A DNA stretch of 52,695 nucleotides from an uncultured Eubacteriales bacterium (GTDB lineage: Bacteria > Bacillota > Clostridia > Oscillospirales > Oscillospiraceae): assembly GCA_900540635.1 (NCBI GenBank), contig UQGU01000013.1, positions 1-52,695 of the forward strand, given 5' to 3'. Positions 16,505 through 24,967 of this stretch are shown piece after piece (position 1 is the first letter of the stretch; every line of letters starts with the position of its first letter). The notes beneath the pieces are model-generated. The model worked only from the letters and a program-made list of their open reading frames with translations, ran no database searches and was not told the origin of the DNA. Position numbers and translations under genes: made by a program.

Positions 16505-17506
16505 CAATGCTTCAATGGCCTGGGCCAGAATGTCCGTGGAGGCCAGGGCCTCCTGATGGGTGTTTCCCGCCCCGCCGATCTCAATGAGCAGAGCTCCGGG
16601 GCTCAGGTCCTGGTTGAACCGCTGGGTGCGTAAATTGAGGGGCCGGGTGATGCCGGGAGAGACCCGCTCTAAGAGGGTTTGCAGCCGCAGAGCCAGGGAG
16701 AAGTTTTTCCGCCAGTTGGGGTGAATCCGGTTCCCCCGGTCCGTACCAACCACCAGCATGATTTTGGCGGCGGCGCCGCCCGCCGTCTGGGCCAGAGGCC
16801 GCAGCTGCTGCTTTCCGGAGGAGGCGTCCCGGTGCAGGTCCAGCACCAGGCACAAAGAGGGGTATTCATCGAGATATGCCTGGGCGCTTTTGCGGGAGCT
16901 GATATAGGAATCGTTATAGGATGGGTAGTCGTGGAGCGCTTCGTCCCGGAGTACGGGGATGCCCCGCGCCTTTAGGGCATCTTCCAGGGCGGCACCCAGG
17001 CTGAGCATATTAAAACCGCTGTCCAGTGTTCGGTAGGCAGCGGTTTCTGTGTAGTTTTCACCGTTCTTTTGGTAGCTTTCCGTGGCGTGAGAGCTGTAGA
17101 TCAGAACCTTCGGGCCGTCGGCTTCCGGCCACGCCGGGGCTTGCAGAATGGCCGTTTCGGGGTCAAGGTCGACTCCGGCGGTATTGTAGAGCGAGATGTT
17201 GGCCCCGTCCTGAGCGGTGAATACCGGCGGGGTTGGTTCCGGTGCTTCCGTGGGGGCGGCGGCGGGCAGGGGCAGCGCCTCCGGCGGCAGGGCCCCGGCA
17301 ACAGCGGGAGACTCCGGGGCGCAGGCGGGAACGGCGGTCTTCGTTTGCTCAGAACGAATCGCCCGCTGCCCGGTTTCCAGGTACAGCAGGAATTCTCCGG
17401 TTTCCGGCGCGGCCAGGACCGCTTCCAGCGTGCCATGAAACCGCAGAAGCAGACACAGGGCAATGCAGGTGAGCCCCAGCCGGTGGGCCGCACTGTTTTT
17501 CCGCAA
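16496..17506 (-). CDS. spoIIP: Stage II sporulation protein P, cell-wall amidase/endopeptidase
   Basis: A 336-residue protein with an N-terminal membrane anchor (about 10-32), a Pro/Ala-rich linker (about 75-110) and the SpoIIP catalytic domain (about 130-335). Motifs include VLIYSSHATESYQ (metal-ligand His), LDLHRDAS and ALLIEIGGAGNTHQEAL (catalytic Glu). SpoIIP acts with SpoIID and SpoIIM to thin septal peptidoglycan during engulfment. The start is TTG eight bases after AAGGAGG. Its presence indicates that the organism is, or descends from, an endospore former. Confidence 0.93.
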   Translation of the reverse strand: MRKNSAAHRLGLTCIALCLLLRFHGTLEAVLAAPETGEFLLYLETGQRAIRSEQTKTAVPACAPESPAVAGALPPEALPLPAAAPTEAPEPTPPVFTAQDGANISLYNTAGVDLDPETAILQAPAWPEADGPKVLIYSSHATESYQKNGENYTETAAYRTLDSGFNMLSLGAALEDALKARGIPVLRDEALHDYPSYNDSYISSRKSAQAYLDEYPSLCLVLDLHRDASSGKQQLRPLAQTAGGAAAKIMLVVGTDRGNRIHPNWRKNFSLALRLQTLLERVSPGITRPLNLRTQRFNQDLSPGALLIEIGGAGNTHQEALASTDILAQAIEALLQ

Positions 17507-17544
17507 TCCGAAGACCTCCTTATAACAATGTGGGAGGGGGGCTC

Positions 17545-17748
17545 CTAACCTTCCCCTACGGGCGGTGCGTCGCGCAGCGAATCGAATTTTCTATAGCTGC
17601 CAGTGGCAGCTATACCATAATTTATGGAAGAGGGGCCTTACGCAAAGGAGATGTAAGGAGCTTCTGCGCGGTTTTATGTGCTGCTCTCGCCCGCAGCGCC
17701 CCTCTTCAGTCAGGGCTTCGCCCTGCCAGCTTCCCCGTGGGGGAAGCC
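17545..17748. repeat. Family A palindromic element, copy 1 (type with third hairpin)
   Basis: The element starts with CCTAACCTTCCCC and ends with a GCTTCCCC...GGGGAAGCC hairpin. Inside are ATAGCTGCC/GGCAGCTAT and GCAGGGCGAAGCCCTG-type hairpins, and GAAGAGGGGC pairs with GCCCCTCTTC across the centre. It is nearly the same type as the copy at 22131-22329 but inverted. Its right end encodes the last residues and stop of tadA. Confidence 0.85.
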
Positions 17749-18242
17749 TTTGCTCCGCATTCTCCCGGTTTCCTCCACTTCGGCCTGGACCGCAGCTCTA
17801 CGCGCAGATTCTGAAAAAAGCTGCGCAGCAGTGCGGCGGATTCCTCCTCCATTACGCCGGAGACCACCTGGGGGTGGTGGTTGAAATTCATGTCAAAGAG
17901 GCTGCACACGGATTTGCAGGCCCCGAATTTTTGATCACTGGCCCCATAGACCACCCTTGGAATCCGGGCGCTTAAAATCGCTCCGGCGCACATGGCGCAG
18001 GGCTCCAGGGTCACATAGAGGGTGCATTCCCACAGCCGCCAGCCGCCCAATCGCTTGCAGGCCTCGTCAATGGCCTGAATTTCCGCGTGGGCCAGGGCGG
18101 ATTTGTTCGTTTCCCGGCGGTTATAGCCTCTGCCAACGATTTCCTCCCCCCGGGTGATGACGCAGCCCACGGGCACCTCGCCCTGCTCCGAGGCCTGCTT
18201 TGCCAGCGCGAGGGCCTCCTGCATAAAGTCCAGATCGTCCAT
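17706..18242 (-). CDS. tadA: tRNA-specific adenosine deaminase
   Basis: A 178-residue zinc deaminase that makes inosine at position 34 of tRNA. It has the zinc/catalytic motif HAE (SALAHAEIQAIDEA) and PCAMC (LEPCAMCAGAIL), and the family's ARIPRVVYGASDQKFGACKS. The start has AAGGAG seven bases upstream. The last 14 codons lie in the family A element, so the residues after about 164 (KASPTGKLAGRSPD) are repeat-encoded. That makes the protein somewhat longer than the usual 150-165 residues. Confidence 0.94.
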   Translation of the reverse strand: MDDLDFMQEALALAKQASEQGEVPVGCVITRGEEIVGRGYNRRETNKSALAHAEIQAIDEACKRLGGWRLWECTLYVTLEPCAMCAGAILSARIPRVVYGASDQKFGACKSVCSLFDMNFNHHPQVVSGVMEEESAALLRSFFQNLRVELRSRPKWRKPGECGAKASPTGKLAGRSPD

Positions 18243-18352
18243 AAAAAAGCTCCTTCTGTATTTCTGCGCCTATCATACCACGTCCCCATGAAAAAAACCA
18301 GCGGAAGAAGGTGGACTTTACAGCGGGAGGAAAAAATGGTATGCTATAAAAA

Positions 18353-18550
18353 AGCCTTCCCCTGGGGGAAGGTGGCAGGGCGAAGCCCTGACGGATGAGG
18401 GGCGGCAGGCAGAACCGATATGAAAACCCTTAAGCATAAAAGTCCTGTTTACAGAAGCTTTATTGTGAAGATTTCTCGTTGTCGATTCCCCATGCCGCCC
18501 CTCATCAGTCACGGCCCAAAGGGCCGCGACAGCTTCCCCCAAGGGAAGCC
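18353..18550. repeat. Family A palindromic element, copy 2
   Basis: It begins GCCTTCCCCTGGGGGAAGG and ends with the matching CTTCCCCCAAGGGAAGCC. The second hairpin is GCAGGGCGAAGCCCTG on the left but CACGGCCCAAAGGGCCGCG on the right. GATGAGGGGCGGCA pairs with GCCGCCCCTCAT across the element. It lies between divergent tadA and the Gx transporter gene and ends 16 bases before the latter's start. Confidence 0.85.
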
Positions 18551-18566
18551 GAAAGGAAGGTGCCCT

Positions 18567-19076
18567 ATGAAAACCCGCAGGCTGGTGCTTCTGGCGCTTC
18601 TGACGGCCATTGCGCTGACCATTTTTATGCTGGAGGCCCAGATCCCCGCGCCGGTGCCCATCCCGGGGGTGAAGCTGGGGCTTGCCAATATTGTCACCGT
18701 GTTCACCGTGTTTCTCCTGGGGCCGGGGGAGGGCTGCCTGGTGCTTGCAGCGCGGATTTTCCTGGGGGCGGTGTTTGCGGGCAATTTCAGCACCATTCTC
18801 TATTCCGCAGCCGGCGGCGGCCTGGCAATTCTGGTCACCATCCTGCTGCGGCGGGTGCTGAAGGAAAATCAGCTCTGGGTGGCGGGCTGCGCCGGAGCCG
18901 CGGCCCACTCCGTGGGGCAAATGGCCGTAGCGGTCTGCATCAGCGGGACGCCGGCGCTGCTGGCCTACCTGCCCATTCTCATTGCCATCAGTCTGATCAC
19001 AGGACTGTTCACCGGGCTGTGCGCCCAGTTTTTATTGAATCGAGGAAAGAACTTTTGGAAAACTATTTTGAAATGA
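18567..19076 (+). CDS. Gx transporter family / heptaprenyl diphosphate synthase component I-like membrane protein
   Basis: A 169-residue protein with about five membrane helices. The N-terminus (LLALLTAIALTIFMLE...PGVKLGLANIVTVF) is typical of the Gx transporter family, also annotated as heptaprenyl diphosphate synthase component I and related to S-component-like proteins. The ATG follows AAGGAAGG by six bases; in-frame sequence upstream belongs to the family A element. Its stop overlaps the likely reading start of mini-RNase III. The substrate is unknown. Confidence 0.8.
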   Translation: MKTRRLVLLALLTAIALTIFMLEAQIPAPVPIPGVKLGLANIVTVFTVFLLGPGEGCLVLAARIFLGAVFAGNFSTILYSAAGGGLAILVTILLRRVLKENQLWVAGCAGAAAHSVGQMAVAVCISGTPALLAYLPILIAISLITGLFTGLCAQFLLNRGKNFWKTILK

Positions 19077-19471
19077 ATCTGGACAAGGGCCGGATCGACG
19101 CCATCTCCAATCTGGGACTGGCCCACATCGGCGACGGAGTCTTCGAGCTGCTGTGCCGCAGCTACCTGTGCGAGCAGGGCTATAAAACCGTGCTGGACCT
19201 GCACAAAAAGACCGTTGCCCTGGTCAATGCCCCGGCCCAGGCGGAATTCGTAGATAAGCTTTTGCCCCTTCTGAATGAAGCGGAGCTTTCCTATTACCGC
19301 CGGGGCAAGAATGCCCATGTCCACGCCGTGCCCAAGGGGGCCACCCCGGCCCAGTATGCCAAGGCCACAGGCCTGGAGGCCCTGTTTGGGGCGCTGTACT
19401 TAGCGGGAAAGACCGGCAGGATCAACGAGCTGTTCCGGGCCGTCATGGAAGGAGAAGACCATGGCCTTTGA
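19055..19471 (+). CDS. mrnC: Mini-ribonuclease III
   Basis: A 138-residue RNase III-like protein without a dsRNA-binding domain, acting in 23S rRNA maturation. LAHIGDGVFELLCR contains the first acidic catalytic site; ELSYYRRGKNAHVHAVPKGATPAQY and TGLEALFGALYLAG are the other family blocks. The TTG at 19055 is preferred because GAGGAAAG lies five to six bases before it. An in-frame ATG at 19073 overlaps the preceding stop but has no ribosome site. It overlaps the rqcH gene by 11 bases. Confidence 0.9.
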   Translation: MENYFEMNLDKGRIDAISNLGLAHIGDGVFELLCRSYLCEQGYKTVLDLHKKTVALVNAPAQAEFVDKLLPLLNEAELSYYRRGKNAHVHAVPKGATPAQYAKATGLEALFGALYLAGKTGRINELFRAVMEGEDHGL

Positions 19472-21206
19472 TGCGTTTTACCTCAGCGCCGTGCTGGGAG
19501 AAGTCCGGGAGCGCTGCGATGGCGCCAAGGTGGAGAAAATCTACCAGCCCAGCCGGGACACGCTGATTTTCCAGCTGCGGGGCCAGAAGAGCCGGGAAAA
19601 GCTGCTGATTGCCGCCAACCCCACCGCCCCCCGGCTGCACCTGACGGCGGCCTCTCCGGAGAATCCTCCGGAGCCGCCCATGTTCTGCATGTTCCTGCGC
19701 AAGCACCTTCTGGGCGCCCGCCTGTCGGAAATCTCCCAGACCCCCATGGAGCGCTGCGCGGTGTTCAGCTTCGACTGCACCGATGAGATGGGCTATCCCA
19801 TTCAGAAAAAGCTGGTGGCGGAGCTCATGGGCCGGACCTGCAATGTGTATCTGCTGGGGCCGGAGGGCAGAATCCTGGACTGCCTGCGCCGCATCGGCCT
19901 GGACGAGAGCAGCCGCCCTGCCCTGCCGGGGCTGAGCTACCAGAACCCCAGTCCCATTGAAAAGCGGAACCCGGCGGAAATGACGCAGGAAGATTATGTT
20001 AACTTGCTGACCGCTGAGGGGGCGGATGTCCTCTCCCAGCGGCTTATGGACGCTCTGGGCGGTCTGTCCCCCCTGGTCACCCGGGAGGCGGCCCTGTTTG
20101 CCGCCGGAGACACGGATGCCCGGGTCAGCGCCCTGGATGCGGACAGGACAGGGGAGAAGCTGTACCTCTTCTTTGAGGAGCACCTGCGCCATCCCGCCCC
20201 CTGGTACTATGCCGCCCCGGACGGAACACTCAAGCAGTTCGCCTTCTGCCCCATCCGGGAGTATGGGGACTGCGCCCGGGCGGAGTCCTTCAGCGGCCTG
20301 CTGGACCGGTTTTATACCCTCCGGGACCGGAAGGACGCCATGCGCCAGAAGAGCCAGTCTCTGCGCAAGTCCGTTGCCAATCAGGTCCAGCGGCTGCGCC
20401 GGAAAATGGCTTTGCAGGAAAAAGAGCTGACGGCCACCTATGACCGGGAGCGCCTGCGGCAGCTGGGAGATATCCTTACGGCCAACCTGCACCGCATCCA
20501 GAAGGGCCAGACGAAGATTCTCTGCCAGGACTTCTATGATGAAAACATGGGCGACGTGGAAATCCCTCTGAGCCCCATCCTCTCCCCCCAGCAGAACGCG
20601 GCGAAGTTCTACAAGGACTACACCCGCATGAAAAACGCCCAGAAGGAGCTGACCCATCAGCTGGAGCTGGGGACCGAGGAGTGCAGCTACCTGGAGAGCG
20701 TCCTGGAGGAGCTGGGCCGGGCTCAGAGTGAGGCCGAGCTGGAGGAGATCCGTCAGGAGCTCTATGCCGGGGGCTACGTCCGCATGGACGGGGCCAAAAA
20801 GAAGATGAAGCAGAGCAAGCTGCCGCCCATGCGCTTTGAAAGCACCGACGGCTTCCCCATTTACGTAGGCCGGAACAACCGGCAAAATGACGAGCTGACC
20901 TTCAAGCTGGCCCGGAAGGACGACGTCTGGTGCCACGCCTCCAAGGTCCACGGCAGCCATGTCATTATCTCCTGCGGCGGGCAGAAGCCCCCGGATGACA
21001 CCGTGACCCAGGCCGCCCAGCTGGCCGCCTACTACGCCGAAACCGGCGGCGGCCAGAATATCCCCGTGGACGTGACGACGGTGAAGCAGGTGAAGAAGAC
21101 CCCCGGCGGCAAGCCCGGCATGGTCATCTACCACACCTACCGCACGGCCATTGTGAATCCCTACCCGGATGTTAGGGTTGACCCTCTGAATGCGGAAAGC
21201 AAATAA
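19461..21206 (+). CDS. rqcH: RqcH/NFACT ribosome quality-control protein
   Basis: A 581-residue NFACT protein. The N-terminal domain begins MAFDAFYLSAVLGEVRERCDGAKVEKIYQ. A long charged helical region (about 290-430) forms the coiled-coil hairpin, and the C-terminal NFACT-R domain (about 455-575) has GRNNRQNDELTFKLA and DDVWCHASKVHGSHVII. RqcH binds stalled 50S subunits carrying peptidyl-tRNA and adds C-terminal alanine tails. Older annotation calls it a fibronectin-binding protein. The start (AAGGAGAAGACC ATG) lies inside mrnC. A strong terminator follows. Confidence 0.94.
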   Translation: MAFDAFYLSAVLGEVRERCDGAKVEKIYQPSRDTLIFQLRGQKSREKLLIAANPTAPRLHLTAASPENPPEPPMFCMFLRKHLLGARLSEISQTPMERCAVFSFDCTDEMGYPIQKKLVAELMGRTCNVYLLGPEGRILDCLRRIGLDESSRPALPGLSYQNPSPIEKRNPAEMTQEDYVNLLTAEGADVLSQRLMDALGGLSPLVTREAALFAAGDTDARVSALDADRTGEKLYLFFEEHLRHPAPWYYAAPDGTLKQFAFCPIREYGDCARAESFSGLLDRFYTLRDRKDAMRQKSQSLRKSVANQVQRLRRKMALQEKELTATYDRERLRQLGDILTANLHRIQKGQTKILCQDFYDENMGDVEIPLSPILSPQQNAAKFYKDYTRMKNAQKELTHQLELGTEECSYLESVLEELGRAQSEAELEEIRQELYAGGYVRMDGAKKKMKQSKLPPMRFESTDGFPIYVGRNNRQNDELTFKLARKDDVWCHASKVHGSHVIISCGGQKPPDDTVTQAAQLAAYYAETGGGQNIPVDVTTVKQVKKTPGGKPGMVIYHTYRTAIVNPYPDVRVDPLNAESK

Positions 21207-21210
21207 TGCA

Positions 21211-21254
21211 AAAATGCGAACCGACTTTTGCACGGTTCGCGTTTTTGCTTTTTT
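21211..21254. terminator. Bidirectional terminator between rqcH and plsC
   Basis: AAAAATGCGAACCG and CGGTTCGCGTTTTT pair around a nine-base loop, with T tracts on the rightward side and complementary A tracts for the leftward direction. It separates the convergent rqcH and acyltransferase genes. Confidence 0.88.
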
Positions 21255-22090
21255 TAGTTCTCCTCCGGCAGCACAAACTCCGGCCCCAGGTCGGCGAGCA
21301 TTTTGTCGTAGGCCTCCTGGGCGATGTCCACGGCGGTGCGGCCGGAGTAGCTTTCGGGCTGGATGACGCCTACCACGTGCAGGGGGACAACGGTTTTTTT
21401 CAGACGCTTGACGTTATGGAAGATATTCTGGGTGTTCTTTACGGTGCACATGACGATGGGCACCTGGGTCTTGGTGGCGATCTTAAAGACGCCGGAGCGG
21501 AAGTGGTGGAGCCTGCCGTCCCGGCTGGTGTAGCCCTCGGGGAAGACGGCAACGCTGACCTGGTCCTCGCGAATCATCTGGATGCACTTGAGGATGGTTT
21601 TCAGGGCCTCCCGGTCATTCTCCCGGTTGATCAACTGGCACATCAGCCTGTGCATGATCTTGCCGATGAGGAACATATCCGCATTCTCCTGCTTGGAGAT
21701 GAAGGCCAGTTGGGCTTCCGGGAAGCAGCCCAGCAGCAGCACGGGGTCTAGGATGCTCAGGTGGTTGCAGATGAGCAGGAACCGACCGCCCTTGGGCAGC
21801 TGCTCCGCGCCCTCCAGCTGAACGTCCATCCGCAGCAAGGACTCGACCGCCGGAATATAGAGCTCCGTCAGGCGGCGGAAGTATTTGGAATCCTGCTCCT
21901 GGGGCTTGGAAATGTCCACCGTGGCGCAGGAGACCCACAGCACCGCAAAGGCGATTGCAAACAGGCCAAGCCAGTACCCCACAAAGCACCCCAGGGTGCC
22001 GAAAACAATGGCGGCCCCGGAAAAGTGCCCCAGGGCGCAGGTGAGCACCGCGAAAATTGCGGCAAGAACGGTCATGGAACCTAAAAGCAT
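21254..22090 (-). CDS. plsC: 1-acyl-sn-glycerol-3-phosphate acyltransferase
   Basis: A 278-residue membrane acyltransferase that makes phosphatidic acid in phospholipid synthesis. Two or more N-terminal helices (about 5-60) are followed by the PlsC domain: the NHLSILD catalytic HX4D motif (about 109-115), the ISKQE block and FPEGYTSRDG. The start ATG has CAGGAGGAATT upstream. The extended N-terminal membrane part is longer than in minimal PlsC. The exact acyl donor is not readable from sequence. Confidence 0.9.
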   Translation of the reverse strand: MLLGSMTVLAAIFAVLTCALGHFSGAAIVFGTLGCFVGYWLGLFAIAFAVLWVSCATVDISKPQEQDSKYFRRLTELYIPAVESLLRMDVQLEGAEQLPKGGRFLLICNHLSILDPVLLLGCFPEAQLAFISKQENADMFLIGKIMHRLMCQLINRENDREALKTILKCIQMIREDQVSVAVFPEGYTSRDGRLHHFRSGVFKIATKTQVPIVMCTVKNTQNIFHNVKRLKKTVVPLHVVGVIQPESYSGRTAVDIAQEAYDKMLADLGPEFVLPEEN

Positions 22091-22130
22091 GGTGAATTCC
22101 TCCTGTGAAATGAGTGGGGAAAGCTACAAG

Positions 22131-22329
22131 AGCTTCCCCTCCGGGGAAGCTGGCTCGCGTAAGCGAGACTGAAGAGGGGCGTAATGGGCGAGAGCGGTAG
22201 GAAAAACGCTGTATACCTACAGCTCACTTCCGTAAGGCCCCTCTTCCATAAATTATGGTATAGCTGCCACCGGCAGCTATGGGCGATTCAATTCGCTGCG
22301 CGACGCACCGCCCGCAGGGGAAGGTTAGG
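22131..22329. repeat. Family A palindromic element, copy 3 (inverted type of copy 1)
   Basis: It begins AGCTTCCCCTCCGGGGAAGCT and ends GGGGAAGGTTAGG. Its right half is the reverse complement of the left half of the 17545-17748 copy, with scattered substitutions. The ATAGCTGCC/GGCAGCTAT hairpin is conserved, but the left second hairpin is GGCTCGCGTAAGCGAGAC instead of GCAGGGCGAAGCCCTG. It lies between divergent plsC and the acyl-CoA synthetase gene. Confidence 0.85.
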
Positions 22330-22478
22330 GAATGGGACTTGCTTGCCCCTCATCAATATCCCTTTGATTCCCACCATTATAATCCTATTTTCCTGGCTTT
22401 ACAAGGGAAAGTTCAACTTCGAATTCTCTTTGCGGTAGTTTTTTCCTCCAAAGGGTAGAAATCCAACGGGAAACATGA

Positions 22479-22484
22479 TATACT
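22479..22484 (+). promoter_or_regulatory. Candidate -10 box of the acyl-CoA synthetase operon
   Basis: TATACT lies about 38 bases before the chosen start codon. Transcription from it would begin near 22491, which argues against the in-frame ATG at 22495. No convincing -35 hexamer is visible at the right distance. Confidence 0.4.
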
Positions 22485-22521
22485 GGGCCTATCTATGCAA
22501 AACAGAAAGGAACTACATACA

Positions 22522-24246
22522 ATGGGTTTATCCGCATCCGCACCCTGGCTGAAATATTATGGAAATACCCCGGCTTCTCTGGAGTATCCCCACAAGACCA
22601 TGTATGAAATGGTGGCCGCTGCCGCCAAAAAGTATCCGGATCACACGGCCTATATCTTCATGGGCAAGAAGACCTCCTATACGGAGTTCATGAAGCGCAT
22701 CCACGCCGCGGCCAAGGGCCTGTACAAAATGGGCATCCGCAAGGGCGACAAGGTGACCATCTGCATGGCCAATACCCCCCAGGCCCTGGACTGCTTCTAT
22801 GCCCTGAACCGGATCGGGGCCATTCCCAATATGATTCACCCCCTGTCCGCCGCCCAGGAGATCGCCTTCTATCTGAACTTCTCCCAGAGCAAGGCCATCC
22901 TGACCCTGGACCAGTTCTATGAAAAGGTGGTCTCCATTCAGCCCCAGCTGAAAAACCCCACCACCATCCTCATTGCCAAGGTCGCCGATGAGCTGCCCAT
23001 CCCCCTGAATGTGCTCTACCCCATGACCAAGGCCGCCCGGGCGGTGAAGAAGCTGCCGAAGACCGGCTATACGCTGTGGTACGACATGGTCCGGGCCGGC
23101 AAGGGCGTGACCCTGCCTCCCATTTCCAACCGCTATGACGAGTGCGGCGCCATCCTCTATTCCGGCGGCACCACCGGCACCACCAAGGGCATCATGCTCT
23201 CCAACCTGAACTTCAACGCCCTGGCATTGCAGACCTCTGCCGCCTCCGGCTTTACCCTGGAGGAGATCTCCAATATGAAGATGCTCTCCGTGATGCCCGT
23301 ATTCCATGGCTTTGGCCTGGGCATTGGCATTCACCTGCCTCTGATCAACGGCGCAACCTGCATCCTCATCCCCCAGTTTAATGTGAAGACCTATGCCGAG
23401 ACCCTGGTGAAGCAGAAGCCCAACCTGATTCCCGGCGTGCCCACCCTATTCGAGGCCCTGCTGCGGGCGGACAATCTGGAGGGGGCAGACCTGAGCTTCC
23501 TGAAGGGCATCTTCTCCGGCGGCGACAGCCTGAGCCCCGAGCTGAAAAAGAAGGTGGATGCCTTCCTGAAGGACCACGGCTGCTCCGAGCAGATCCGGGA
23601 GGGCTACGGCACCACCGAGTGCGTCACCGCCTCCTGCCTGACCCCCAAGGACTATGCCCGCCAGGGCTCCATCGGCGTGCCCTTCCCCGATACCTTCTAT
23701 AAGATCGTGGAGCCCGGCACCACCAACGAGGCGGAGGCCAACATCGAGGGCGAAATCTGCATCTCCGGCCCCACGGTCATGCTGGGCTATATGGATAACC
23801 CCGAGGAAACCCGCCAGACCCTGCGCCGCCATTACGATGGCCGCATCTGGCTGCACACCGGCGACCTGGGCCACATGGACCAGGACGGCTTCGTCTACTT
23901 CCGCCAGCGCATCAAGCGCATGATTATCACCTCCGGCTACAATGTGTACCCCTCTCAGTTGGAGAATATCATTGATGCCAATGAAAAGGTGCTCATGAGC
24001 TGCGTCATCGGCGTGAAAGACCCCTACCGGGTTCAGAAGGTCAAGGCCTATGTGGTGCCCATGCCCGGCGTGGAGCCTACGGAAGAGCTGAAAAAGGAAA
24101 TCCTGGAATACTGCTCCGGCCGCATTGCCAAGTACGCCATGCCCCGGGAGATCGAGTTCCGCAAGGAGCTGCCCAAGACCCTGGTGGGCAAGGTTGCCTA
24201 CCGTGTGCTGGAAGAGGAAGCCAACGCCAAGGTTGGGGCAAAATGA
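22522..24246 (+). CDS. AMP-dependent acyl-CoA synthetase (fatty acid-CoA ligase-like)
   Basis: A 574-residue adenylate-forming enzyme. The P-loop YSGGTTGTTKGIMLSN (about 210-225), GYGTTECV, LHTGDLGHMDQDG and the C-terminal lysine region (ELPKTLVGKVAYRVL) are all present. It would activate a carboxylic acid, probably a fatty acid, with ATP and CoA. The ATG at 22522 follows GAAAGGA by 11 bases and is preferred over an in-frame ATG 27 bases upstream, which would sit four bases from the inferred transcript start. The stop overlaps the next gene (ATGA). Substrate chain length is not determinable. Confidence 0.88.
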   Translation: MGLSASAPWLKYYGNTPASLEYPHKTMYEMVAAAAKKYPDHTAYIFMGKKTSYTEFMKRIHAAAKGLYKMGIRKGDKVTICMANTPQALDCFYALNRIGAIPNMIHPLSAAQEIAFYLNFSQSKAILTLDQFYEKVVSIQPQLKNPTTILIAKVADELPIPLNVLYPMTKAARAVKKLPKTGYTLWYDMVRAGKGVTLPPISNRYDECGAILYSGGTTGTTKGIMLSNLNFNALALQTSAASGFTLEEISNMKMLSVMPVFHGFGLGIGIHLPLINGATCILIPQFNVKTYAETLVKQKPNLIPGVPTLFEALLRADNLEGADLSFLKGIFSGGDSLSPELKKKVDAFLKDHGCSEQIREGYGTTECVTASCLTPKDYARQGSIGVPFPDTFYKIVEPGTTNEAEANIEGEICISGPTVMLGYMDNPEETRQTLRRHYDGRIWLHTGDLGHMDQDGFVYFRQRIKRMIITSGYNVYPSQLENIIDANEKVLMSCVIGVKDPYRVQKVKAYVVPMPGVEPTEELKKEILEYCSGRIAKYAMPREIEFRKELPKTLVGKVAYRVLEEEANAKVGAK

Positions 24247-24944
24247 AAAAGCGCATCTGGGAGCTGGACGCTGCCCGGGGGCTGGCGCTGATCGGCATGG
24301 TGCTCATTCACCTGCACTATGATGTGGTGGAGCTCTGCGGCCTCTGGGACTGGAACCCCGGATGGTATCAGCTGTTCAAGAACAATTACGGCGCCATTTT
24401 CCTGCTGATCTCCGGCATCAGCGCAATCCTGGGCAGCCGCCCGGTGAAGCGGGGGCTGCTGGTGTTCTGCTGCGGCTTTTTGTGCACGGGAGCCACGGTG
24501 GGCATGTATCTTCTGGGCTTTGCCGGGAAAGATATCATTATTTACTTCGGCGTTTTGCAGTGCCTGGGCTGCTGCATGATGCTCTGGCCTCTGTTCCGGC
24601 GGGCCAACAGCGCCCTGCTGACCATTGTGGCCCTTGCCATGATCGTCCTGGGGCTGTGGCTGCGGACGGTCGGGTTTTCCTTCCCCTGGCTGACCGTTCT
24701 GGGTTTTGCCCCCTATGGCTTTGCCTCCTCGGACTATTTCCCCCTGTTTCCAAACCTGGGCTATTTTCTGCTGGGTGCGGTGCTGGGCAGGGCGCTCTAT
24801 GCCGAAAAGAAAAGCCTGCTGCCCAGAGAGAATCCGCCGGCAAAGGCCTTGCAGTGGATGGGCAGAAAGAGCCTGCTCATCTATCTGCTCCACCAGCCCA
24901 TTCTGGCCGCCGTTGTCGGCGCAATTGCGATGATAAAAGGGTAA
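24243..24944 (+). CDS. DUF1624/HGSNAT-like membrane acyltransferase
   Basis: A 233-residue protein with about seven membrane helices. The N-terminus WELDAARGLALIGMVLIHLHYD carries the conserved DAARG...H pattern of the heparan-alpha-glucosaminide N-acetyltransferase catalytic family. The C-terminus GRKSLLIYLLHQPIL also matches. These proteins acylate or acetylate exported sugars or envelope polymers using cytosolic acyl-CoA. It overlaps the acyl-CoA synthetase gene by four bases, so the synthetase could feed it, which is inference. The substrate is unknown. Confidence 0.8.
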   Translation: MKKRIWELDAARGLALIGMVLIHLHYDVVELCGLWDWNPGWYQLFKNNYGAIFLLISGISAILGSRPVKRGLLVFCCGFLCTGATVGMYLLGFAGKDIIIYFGVLQCLGCCMMLWPLFRRANSALLTIVALAMIVLGLWLRTVGFSFPWLTVLGFAPYGFASSDYFPLFPNLGYFLLGAVLGRALYAEKKSLLPRENPPAKALQWMGRKSLLIYLLHQPILAAVVGAIAMIKG

Positions 24945-24967
24945 GCCTCACCTGAAAGGAGCTATTC

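Noticed and set aside
18420..18566. Longer start for the Gx transporter gene
   Set aside because: The added 49 residues are encoded by the family A repeat, and the ATG at 18567 has AAGGAAGG six bases upstream and begins the family alignment.
19443..21233. A 596-codon open frame on the minus strand opposite rqcH
   Set aside because: Entirely antisense to rqcH, with shadow-type composition and no motif. Similar long antisense frames opposite the histidine kinase, the CobK-CbiE-CbiT fusion, metG and eutB were rejected for the same reason.
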